64,000 bases of DNA from assembly GCA_016715465.1 (NCBI GenBank), contig JADKAA010000029.1, forward strand, positions 1,984,001-2,048,000, written 5' to 3'. Shown here one piece after another: positions 58,601-64,000 of this stretch; the stretch's first letter is position 1; each line of letters starts with the position of its first letter. The notes under the pieces were generated by a model. The model ran no database searches. It was not told where the DNA came from and was given only the letters and a program-made list of their open reading frames with translations. Source of the stretch: Saprospiraceae bacterium. GTDB lineage: Bacteria > Bacteroidota > Bacteroidia > Chitinophagales > Saprospiraceae. Made by a program: the position numbers and the translations under genes.

Positions 58601-60154
58601 ACAGGTGATGTTCACCGTCATTCCCGTGACCCTGTCCGGATCTGAGTCAGTGGTGGCGCCACCAGCGAATTGCTCTGTAAAAAAATAATTTGCCGGCTTA
58701 GTAAAAGTCAGTTTATATTCTCCCGGTGGAAGATTGTCAAAAATGTAATTTGCCCCTGAAACAAGATTCGCATTATAAGCTGTGGTGCCGTTTACCTGAA
58801 ACAACGGCGCACTGCCCGTTGCTACATCAATAATGGAGATGTTTACGGAAATATCAGGTTCACCACCATCCTGAATTCCGTTTCCGTTCAGGTCATGCCA
58901 GGTAAAATCACCGATGGTACACTTTTCATAATATCCTGCATCCAGGTCGATATTTTCAGGATCCCCGGACATGATGGTGAAGTTTGCCGTTTCACCCGTA
59001 ACCCTGTCGGCATCGCTGTCAATATCGTCTGCTCCGGCATCTTTTTTGGTAAAATAAAAATTGCCTCCGGGATTGATTTGAAATGCAACCTTATAGGTGC
59101 CTGGTGGCACTTCATCAAATAAATACATACCGGCACCATCTGTATTTTGAGGCGGAATATTATTGCCATCCGGATCCAGTGCTGCAGCTCCTGTTGAAAA
59201 TAACAATCTTACCTGAATACCTGCAAGTCCCGGCTCGCCTCCGTCTTGTAAACCATTTCCATTGAGGTCTTCCCACACAAAATCTCCCACCTGACCCGGT
59301 ACAAAATAACCGGCATCTATGCCACTCACGGTCTGATTGGAATTAAGGGTGATGTCAAAGGTCAGTCCTGTGCCATTATCGGCATCACTGTCATTGTTTA
59401 CATCACCCGCCTGTGAATTGGGCACTCCTGCCTGATCCTGTTTGGTAAGGTGAAGTCCTCCGGGATATGGTCCTCCCGGTTCTGAAAATTCTATGATATA
59501 ATCACCCGGAGTGATGTCATCAAAACTATAGGTGCTGTTCGTAGAAACCGGATTGGTCAGCGGATTGCCATTGGCATCCAGAGCAACCGGTGTCAGGGTC
59601 GCCTGATCCAATAAGGTCACGTTTACGTTGATGGGCGTATTGGGCTCGCCGCCATCAATGCCATTGCCATCTAAATCTTCCCAAACTTCTCCATCGATAT
59701 TGGCCGGCAGGAACAAACCCATACTGAGTTTGTCTTCTATGGTGGTGGTTGCGTCCACTGTAAACAAATGGCTATCATGAGGAGCCGTCACACCCGGGTC
59801 ACTGTCTTCCAGAATGTCATTGGCCTGTGTATTAAACCCTCCCACATCCTGTAGCGTAACTATGAATGCCGGGTTTAAAGCTGCGTAACTAAACCTGGCA
59901 TAATAGGTACCCATTGGCACGTTATTGAAGAACAAAAAGTTACCACCTGCACCGGTATTGACGGGTGCCAGAATTGCCATGCCGGTCCCGTCGTCAATAA
60001 GGGTGACTGCAACACCGGCAAGGCCAGGTTCACCCAAATCCCGCGTTCCATTGGCATTGAGGTCTTCAAATACATTGCCTGATACAGTGTACTGGGCATT
60101 TGAGGCTACTGAAAACAATGCCATAAACAAAAACAAAAGTAGATTTTGTCTCAT
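52658..60154 (-). CDS. Giant secreted SdrD-B-repeat protein with CHU_C C-terminal domain
   Basis: 2498 residues. A signal peptide (ending SNAQ) is followed by seven SdrD B-like/Cna B-type repeats, each opening with W/F-x-DLNGNGxxDxGEP (VFEDLNANGTRDLGEPG, VWEDLNGNGLQDGGEPG, TWHDLNGNGIQDGGEP and so on); these usually bind calcium and form stiff rods. Next comes a Cys-rich segment (LCEDADTICDLNLL.. to ..CSYDIEI), then PKD-like and related beta-domains. The end (SLTIFDRWGNLVYSRSNYKP, WDGTINGKDVVPGVYAYTI) is a CHU_C domain for type IX export. It is expected to be a surface adhesin. Its length is twice that of most genes here and the frame is intact. Confidence 0.9.
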   Translation of the reverse strand: MRQNLLLFLFMALFSVASNAQYTVSGNVFEDLNANGTRDLGEPGLAGVAVTLIDDGTGMAILAPVNTGAGGNFLFFNNVPMGTYYARFSYAALNPAFIVTLQDVGGFNTQANDILEDSDPGVTAPHDSHLFTVDATTTIEDKLSMGLFLPANIDGEVWEDLDGNGIDGGEPNTPINVNVTLLDQATLTPVALDANGNPLTNPVSTNSTYSFDDITPGDYIIEFSEPGGPYPGGLHLTKQDQAGVPNSQAGDVNNDSDADNGTGLTFDITLNSNQTVSGIDAGYFVPGQVGDFVWEDLNGNGLQDGGEPGLAGIQVRLLFSTGAAALDPDGNNIPPQNTDGAGMYLFDEVPPGTYKVAFQINPGGNFYFTKKDAGADDIDSDADRVTGETANFTIMSGDPENIDLDAGYYEKCTIGDFTWHDLNGNGIQDGGEPDISVNISIIDVATGSAPLFQVNGTTAYNANLVSGANYIFDNLPPGEYKLTFTKPANYFFTEQFAGGATTDSDPDRVTGMTVNITCNSGEEIEDIDAGYFTKCIISDFTWEDLNGDGEQSEPGLNGVQVEIIDTKTGNPPLVKADGTPYVLNNINSAGGGMYIFNDLPPGIYKLTFTAPGGYFLTTQDATADHKDSDADVMTGMTMDIVCNSAEIIDHVDAGFFEAGSIQGLAWHDSNGDGIFSGGEPLLDGATFTLIYTGGPTLDVFGNPVPPTVTAGGFYNFTDIRPGTYTMTVGLPMWIPTLENVTGDPGDMPDAPDDSDFDAGGNLVNDVLIPSGESIDGRNAGFYKLITVGGSIWGEDDNNAMLDPGETGGFNVVVELYDANGVLVATTLGDANGNYQFDDVVPGDYKVVIAASNFVSGGPLYGLLSCDGQGADDDTDNDDNGAPGALGVESVQIALYCGEEPGTDGVENFTIDFCFEANCGLENPLAAPLCEDADTICDLNLLAIFCSRMPTQISVGNVPSPLCEGQGAPHNMSWFAFVAGGGNYTMVIEPFACAGGQNGAQLGIYEDCTFTNSIYCQSIPCVTGPQFIPSTLFTPGQVYFFWMDGCSASVCSYDIEIQGDFQQYQIPEIVDIECSSSFGRCDTICPNNSITFDARNDYDNLTAKFTWRVIDPNGVETFIETDDRFLDYTFTELGDYTIELVDIFVKCSLPIQPYAITVTVANPANEDFGTWPVCENLLDLSWIGPNVVYNTNISDPNGDGLAGWLAGDINAPGVINRPVVAANGCEFNQKVTVIKTLNSVPVNLDTFLCPGESLTVGNFTYSTEVWPQDMVFLTNEAGCDSLVNVILIYLGLDGEVVDVGCVSGGYQIQFNQGPNPFVPFIYNAFSFEYEYEWRDQNGNLINDGDPDGDPRTLLVSASGTYTLTVIQSFENGLCQIEMDPLTVDLSGLAPDQVTPGTPWGTLLCEDNATFTYTMDTPVDPSEILSYIWTYPANATIIGQSDTSSITIDWTGTTGGEVCVSIQTICGISPPLCDTIDIVPIPVAAIPALPVICVDSLLAVTATGTPSAGYIYTWNFNGGTLVTNPAVGPGPHQVSWGDPGIKDVGLVIGVQSCMSNMATSQVEVVAPVPAPLVDCSGSQGQIQFTWPSPPGATGYSINVINGPTGVLNGNTYTVTVPGNQIVQVDLILTTTTNSPCGSLISASGCESQDCVPPTVDIEPVADICLTNNSAPITLSTIINPAGPGTTLFAGPGITDPVNGVFDPKLANIGANTITFDFEDPAGCKDKATQIINVYETPTADFIANQLVICQDSTVEVEYNGSITTGGTYTWNFGNDVVTPGNGIGPFDLKWTNPGQKKITLTTSKNGCVSDPFDLEVLVEPRIANVDIECIDQKATEITVGWNGITNISDYTLFINGAAQPNTTGLTYNLTGLLPNDVVFFELVANSNNACPGTRDTVTCIAELCPPIIIDLSVGDTTICLDANATPFTIDAVVTGGLGTGTGVVTWSGKGIDANGYFDPVVAGPSTGAGHRITLKFVEGNCDEETSINIRVLAQPKATFSIPDTICILDDLNISYSGTPGQPLSWKTPNGVSITQQSATKYSTKFAAEGNYTIGLVVGNAACLSVLEEHTVRVDPELDLVDISCVSTLSSVEFSWADIDCASDYQVIVDGVNQGTQSGLTYLLSNLAEGTKVTIEVTPVSDCACPGTKIVKECEARACPPIVLALSSPQDKFCVGDVTSSFPLVANVTGSGGTGSGVWSGTGVNAQGTFNPQGLAAGVYTLKYKFSEESCDFEEEVDITIYGNPAVNVTTNSPDCYMDNFGSVNQVTTGGNGVYTYRLDGNAIQLSDLDRIVPGNHILVVNDGNNCDGSSSFIIGSANEPSIEATGQPEILKGQTTSLSVTNGQIVGQLDSIVWTNSAGEILCSGLNCRTINIKPETDDTYCARLYYNGGCFIEDCFSQIVRPLIEIILPNIITIGEGGNSNFFIQNYANIDMVKSLTIFDRWGNLVYSRSNYKPQAGDTGWDGTINGKDVVPGVYAYTIDLVLTSGKDLKINGDVTVIK

Positions 60155-60272
60155 CGCTGATAAAAATTAAATGGTAAATGAAAAATGCAAACAGGAGCCG
60201 CTTGCCTAAGAAGTGGTAAATATACTACATTCATCCTTTTATCACGCAATTTTTAAAAAAACCTAATTTTAT

Positions 60273-60306
60273 TTTGAATAAATATTAATAAGTATTTATT
60301 TATTCA
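60273..60306 (-). terminator. AT-rich hairpin after the kinase gene
   Basis: TTGAATAAATA and TATTTATTTATTCAA pair around an 8-base loop, just past the stop of the P-loop kinase gene; no strong GC stem, so termination strength is unclear. Confidence 0.4.
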
Positions 60307-60317
60307 ACTATTTAACC

Positions 60318-60959
60318 CTACTTGAGCGTATTTTGGAATATTATTTCGTAGGCCTTATTTACCAGAATGTGTGCACGTTTGTAATGAGGGGCAATGATGG
60401 CATGTTCGATTTGAAGCACATGTTCCACAAATGGTGTCAGAGGGTCTCTGGCTCTTTCAATCCTGTTTTCTAGCGTGTCGCGGTAATCCCGCATCATGAA
60501 TATCCTCAGATCTGTTTCCAGGATGGTAGTATAGGTGCCCTCAACTATGGCTACCTGGATGGAGCCAAGCTCTACCTCTTCCTGGCGAATTACATTTTCC
60601 GCATAATAGACCAGGGGTTTTTGCAAGCGGTTTAATCCTTTTTTAAAAGCCTCAAGGTGATTGCCCAGCAAGGCTAAATTTACTTCATTCATTCCCGTTT
60701 TAAAAATGTCTGCCTCGCGCTGTTGGTGATTGCTTGCCGGCGGCAAATGAAAGTAATCATCCATGTGAAATATAAAAGAGGATATGCCATTTTCTTCCAG
60801 CACCGCTTTTACAGCCATAGCCAGGGTTGACTTACCCGACCCCGACTCACCCGCTATCGAAAGGGTAAACTTAGGGCCGATCTGGTCCAGGATGCCTTCG
60901 ACAATCCGGTGGGCAGGCTCCATGTATTTGGGGTTCAATTGCAATTGGTCACCTATCAT
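60318..60959 (-). CDS. P-loop kinase of the uridine kinase/phosphoribulokinase group
   Basis: 213 residues. Walker A is SIAGESGSGKSTLA near residue 40; DDYFHLPPASNHQQREADIF and IVEGTYTTILETDLRIFM follow, as in uridine-kinase-like P-loop kinases. The substrate is uncertain. Its start overlaps the glycosidase stop by ATGA, and a GntP permease gene precedes that, so a role in phosphorylating a sugar acid or sugar released by the glycosidase is more likely than nucleoside salvage. Glycerate or gluconate are possible substrates. Confidence 0.78.
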   Translation of the reverse strand: MIGDQLQLNPKYMEPAHRIVEGILDQIGPKFTLSIAGESGSGKSTLAMAVKAVLEENGISSFIFHMDDYFHLPPASNHQQREADIFKTGMNEVNLALLGNHLEAFKKGLNRLQKPLVYYAENVIRQEEVELGSIQVAIVEGTYTTILETDLRIFMMRDYRDTLENRIERARDPLTPFVEHVLQIEHAIIAPHYKRAHILVNKAYEIIFQNTLK

Positions 60960-62140
60960 ATGAAATCAAATTTTTGAATGAAATCCTGCTGCACAGAATG
61001 AGATATGAAAATACAGCCTGCCGCACTGAAACACAAATTCTTTTTTCCACCCGGACTAAAATCTTTGGAATTCAGGTACTCGGCAAATGGCCAAGATGCA
61101 TTAAGTGCCTCACCGGCATAACCAAGGGCAATGCTTTTTGAAATATCAGAATAACCATTCAAGGCAAGGCCCATAGACATCAAACCCATCATCACTGGCC
61201 AAATACCCCCATTGTGAAAATGGTGTGGTTCATTTTTAAAGTGATAGGCATAGTTTGACTCCAGCGCCGGCCACAAGGCATCACCCGGGTAAATGACCGG
61301 CCAAAAAGCGGGAATGAACGGCCGCCCAAGTTGTATATATATCTGTTGAATATAATTAGCCAGCAGCTGCCCCTGTGCCGGGGTTGTTATTCCGGTTATT
61401 AACGCCAACGCATTGCCTGCCGCATCAAACATTTCGTATTTCCCGCCCGGGTGAAAGCCCGTTGACCAAAATTTTTGATCCGGCTGGTGCCTAAGTTTGG
61501 GGTGATATAAGTCTCCTGCTTTTTCCTGTGGCCAAAAATTTTTTTGTATGATTTCCCTTACTTTATTTTCTTTTATTTCCCATTCTGCCGATGCCATGAT
61601 GCCGGCCCATAATTTCAGCGCCCACAACCTAAGCAGGTTGTCGTACAACAAATAACCATGCAAGGGATACTCATCTGCCCAATTGCCACTTAACGGGGTG
61701 TACACCAAATGTCGGCCGTTGAACTCCCACGCATCCAAAACCGCCATCGCCTTTTGTACGTTACCGGTGTATTTTTTTAAAAATGGCTGATCACCCGTTT
61801 TCTTCACATAAATTCCTGCTCCTATCAGCCACCAGGTCGTCGCATCCACCCTGCCGGCCAGACTGCCATAACTTACGGATTGACCATCCAAACTTACATT
61901 GGAAGGCAGGGCTCCTGTCGGCAGGGGTCTATCCCCAAGGGTCTGCAACGATTGTTTTAATCCTTCGATGAGGGTGTCATCTCCGGACAGTAAACCGGCA
62001 AGTCCGGCAATGACTGCATCCCGGGCCCAGATGCGGCGGTAGTTTTCTGCTTCTTCGGCCAGTGCGAGGATACCTTGAGGTGTCGTGGCAGTGTGAAGCA
62101 CAGCCAGCGCCTCTGCTAGGGGTAATTTTATATCATTCAT
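60956..62140 (-). CDS. (alpha/alpha)6-barrel glycosidase, amylo-1,6-glucosidase / GH100-like
   Basis: 394 residues without signal peptide, so cytoplasmic. EAENYRRIWARDAVIAGLAGLL near the N-terminus carries the WARD motif of clan GH-G/L-type six-hairpin glycosidases, and HNGGIWPVMMGLMSMG near the C-terminus resembles GH100 neutral invertases and glycogen-debranching/GH63-type enzymes. The second acidic residue cannot be placed with confidence. Gene overlaps of 4 bp on both sides tie it to the GntP permease and the kinase. It might cleave a glucosyl or mannosyl conjugate such as glucosylglycerate; this is speculative. Confidence 0.68.
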   Translation of the reverse strand: MNDIKLPLAEALAVLHTATTPQGILALAEEAENYRRIWARDAVIAGLAGLLSGDDTLIEGLKQSLQTLGDRPLPTGALPSNVSLDGQSVSYGSLAGRVDATTWWLIGAGIYVKKTGDQPFLKKYTGNVQKAMAVLDAWEFNGRHLVYTPLSGNWADEYPLHGYLLYDNLLRLWALKLWAGIMASAEWEIKENKVREIIQKNFWPQEKAGDLYHPKLRHQPDQKFWSTGFHPGGKYEMFDAAGNALALITGITTPAQGQLLANYIQQIYIQLGRPFIPAFWPVIYPGDALWPALESNYAYHFKNEPHHFHNGGIWPVMMGLMSMGLALNGYSDISKSIALGYAGEALNASWPFAEYLNSKDFSPGGKKNLCFSAAGCIFISHSVQQDFIQKFDFI

Positions 62141-63432
62141 CTTATGATCATATTCATCAGCAATACACCTCCCAGGCCCATGAGTGAAACCAGCGATTCC
62201 ATTACCGTCCAGGACCTCAGGGTTTGGGCAGGGGTTAGATTAAAAAATTCTTTAAACATCCAAAATCCGGAGTCATTGAAATGGGAAAAAAATATGCTGC
62301 CGGAGCCGATGGCCAATACCATTAATTCCGGAGAAACCCCCTGACTGCCTGCCAGTGGGAAAACAAGTCCCGCCGCCGTGAGCGCTGCTACAGTGGCAGA
62401 GCCAATACATATCCTTATGACGGCCGCCATCATCCAGCCAAAAACCAGGGGATGAAATGACCAGGAGGAAGCCAGGGCAGTAAAATAATTCCCCGCTCCG
62501 GCATCCAGTAATACCTGCTTATATGCCCCCCCTGCAGCGATGATCAAAATGATGAGGGCTACACTCTCAATGCCTTCTGTCACCCATTTCATGGTTTCGG
62601 CCACCGGCCTGCACCCCAAAAAAAATACAGCCATAAAAAGGCTGATCAACATGGCCAAAGCCGGGTGCGATAGCAGGTATAACCATGTCGGTACCACTTC
62701 TTTCCCTAAAATAAGTTCAACGATACTGCCGGTGGCAATCAGGAAAATTGGCAATAGGGCTACTGCCAATGAAAATCCGGATCCCGGTTTGGTCTGTATT
62801 TCGTCTGCTTCGGTAACCACGCCCTTAAATTTTTCTCCATGTCGAAAAAAGCTGCCCATAACCGGACCCGCGAGGATAGCCGCAGGTACAGCAATCACCA
62901 GACCATAGAGCAGGGTTATGCCGGTGCTGGCTCCAAAAATGCTGACCAGGGCCATGGGGCCTGGATGAGGGGGCAATAAGGCGTGGGTAATGGACAAAGC
63001 CGAAGCCATAGGCAAAGCCAGGTATAATACCGGCAGTCCTGTCCGGCGCAGGATGCTGTATAAAAAAGGAATGAGCAAAATAAAACCAGCGTTGTAAAAA
63101 AGCGGTAAGCCTATCAGAAATGAAGTGCCCATCACCGCCCATTGAATGCGGCCCGGTCCAAAGTACAGCATCATCTTTTCGGAAATGGCCGTAGCGGCAC
63201 CGGATTTTTCAAGTACTTTGCCAAGTGCTGCTCCCAGCGCGAGGACGAGGATGCTGCCACCCAGGGTACTGCCTATGCCACTTTCCAGGGCAGCAAAGAG
63301 TTTCGCAGGAACCATGCCCGCTGCCAATCCTGTACAGATGGCCGCAATAAGTAAGCTTAAAAAGGGATTTACCTTCTTAACGCTAAGGACGACCAGCAAT
63401 AACAGGCCGGGTATGATGTAATATAGGGGCAT
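62137..63432 (-). CDS. GntP-family sugar-acid permease
   Basis: 431 residues with about 12 membrane segments. The family pattern is clear: GSILVLALGAALGKVLEKSGAA, GLPLFYNAGFILLIPFLYSI, HALLPPHPGPMALVSIFGA and the C-terminal HFNDSGFWMFKEFFNL. GntP permeases import gluconate and related acids such as glycerate-type substrates by proton symport. The first gene of a three-gene operon linked by ATGA overlaps. Confidence 0.9.
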   Translation of the reverse strand: MPLYYIIPGLLLLVVLSVKKVNPFLSLLIAAICTGLAAGMVPAKLFAALESGIGSTLGGSILVLALGAALGKVLEKSGAATAISEKMMLYFGPGRIQWAVMGTSFLIGLPLFYNAGFILLIPFLYSILRRTGLPVLYLALPMASALSITHALLPPHPGPMALVSIFGASTGITLLYGLVIAVPAAILAGPVMGSFFRHGEKFKGVVTEADEIQTKPGSGFSLAVALLPIFLIATGSIVELILGKEVVPTWLYLLSHPALAMLISLFMAVFFLGCRPVAETMKWVTEGIESVALIILIIAAGGAYKQVLLDAGAGNYFTALASSWSFHPLVFGWMMAAVIRICIGSATVAALTAAGLVFPLAGSQGVSPELMVLAIGSGSIFFSHFNDSGFWMFKEFFNLTPAQTLRSWTVMESLVSLMGLGGVLLMNMIIR

Positions 63433-63528
63433 TTAGCAGCTATTGTCGGGTAAAAATAAGATTAATACCCAATCCCGCAAGGGAAGCCAAATGGGGAGTG
63501 ACCTCTCCTATTCGGTTCGCACATTAAT

Positions 63529-63744
63529 TTAAGCCCTGCTGTAGGCTAAAATACGGTCTATCGTGGACTGCTTTGGACTCAATTTTGGAAAGGACAGAGC
63601 TAAAATTTCTGTGTACAATTTGGCGTATTCCTGATTTATGGTCGGAATGTTCTCCAGGGAATGTTCGATTTCGAGGGTCTCAAACAAATCACATTCGCCG
63701 TAATAAAATTTGATGAGGGTTTCTTCAGTGTACAGTCTTGTCAT
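63529..63744 (-). CDS. Small conserved hypothetical protein
   Basis: 71 residues (MTRLYTEETLIKFYYGECDLFETLEIEHSL in part), soluble and acidic. Similar short proteins are common in Saprospiraceae-like genomes and resemble the N-terminal part of anti-sigma factors but lack the zinc ligands and a membrane helix. The role is unknown. It is followed by about 90 bp without features before the GntP gene. Confidence 0.6.
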   Translation of the reverse strand: MTRLYTEETLIKFYYGECDLFETLEIEHSLENIPTINQEYAKLYTEILALSFPKLSPKQSTIDRILAYSRA

Positions 63745-63862
63745 GTAAAAGTTTTAAATCATTCAATAATTTTGTTTCTGAATATAAAACTTACTATTGC
63801 GTCCTTTATTGTGTTTTTCTGCGATTTATGACATAAAATTTGGAAGAAGCCCTTCCTTTAAT

Positions 63863-63894
63863 AAAAAAGGGGAGCTTTTGGCTCCCCCTTTTTT
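63863..63894 (-). terminator. Terminator after rny
   Basis: AAAAAAGGGGAGC-ttttg-GCTCCCCCTTTTTT; T run on both strands, about 20 bases after the rny stop codon. Confidence 0.8.
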
Positions 63895-63911
63895 CATCTG
63901 TAAGAAAAGTT

Positions 63912-64000
63912 TTACCTGGCAAAAGCCGTCGCCCTTTTCTCCCTTATTACGGTCACCTTTACCTGACCAGGGTACTGCATTTCATTTTGAATTTTTTGCG
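63912..64000 (-). CDS. rny: Ribonuclease Y, C-terminal end (5' part outside window)
   Basis: The minus-strand frame reads QKIQNEMQYPGQVKVTVIRE followed by KRATAFAR and TAA. This is the highly conserved C-terminus of RNase Y, the membrane-anchored endoribonuclease that starts mRNA decay. Only 29 codons are inside the window. Confidence 0.85.
   Translation of the reverse strand, partial: QKIQNEMQYPGQVKVTVIREKRATAFAR

Overview
The window looks like a chromosome segment of a Bacteroidota bacterium, most likely Saprospiraceae-like. The signs are giant secreted proteins ending in gliding-motility/type IX secretion domains (CHU_C, Por-type tails), a two-component sensor with a periplasmic beta-propeller, a Bacteroidota-type EF-G2, weak Shine-Dalgarno signals, and promoters of the TAnnTTTG type, clearest upstream of atpD. 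No rRNA or tRNA gene was recognised.

Layout. 1-6.5 kb: end of an ECF sigma factor gene, then on the minus strand atpC, atpD, a polysaccharide flippase, and feoB-feoA for ferrous iron uptake. 6.5-17 kb: an AT-richer accessory island with an MNT antitoxin and truncated HEPN toxin, a class I Fic toxin-antitoxin pair, an attC-like palindrome, an ADP-ribosylglycohydrolase, an IS256-family element, an HTH-Fic protein lacking the catalytic His, and a Nudix plus PLD/SF2 helicase/DUF3427 pair that could be a defence system. 17-18.7 kb: repeats. 18.8-20.6 kb: an IS1182-family element. 20.7-25 kb: a lipoprotein and a LytTR two-component system. 25.1-27.6 kb: more repeats, including one unit with an IS200-like/RAYT tyrosine transposase. 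27.6-43.5 kb: TPR protein, VOC protein, a PQQ-type sugar dehydrogenase, a DUF2279 protein, a secreted N-formylglutamate amidohydrolase-like protein, a TonB-receptor-like barrel, a di-haem cytochrome c peroxidase, EF-G2, a NamZ-like enzyme, and a BlaI-BlaR1-PDZ operon with a clear palindromic operator. 43.9-60.2 kb: two giant surface proteins (about 1840 and 2498 aa) flanking DUF1460, rsmI, purS and a LolC/FtsX-type permease. 60.3-64 kb: an operon of GntP permease, glycosidase and P-loop kinase, a small protein, and the end of rny.

The most striking structure is the repeat family. Six units carry palindromes of the type ACCCCGAAGGGGT in one orientation at the left and in the opposite orientation at the right. 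One unit encodes the transposase. The other five keep its left flank, right flank and the last codons of the gene but lack the rest, so they look like MITE-like deletion derivatives of a RAYT element. The second is a duplicated four-site operator (TGAGCYG, sites 22 bp apart in each pair) upstream of the HTH-Fic gene and again about 5.2 kb upstream beside a decayed gene start.

At least nine reading-frame breaks occur, in housekeeping-type genes and transposases alike. Most can be repaired by adding one base to a short homopolymer. This points to consensus errors in the assembly at least as much as to gene decay.
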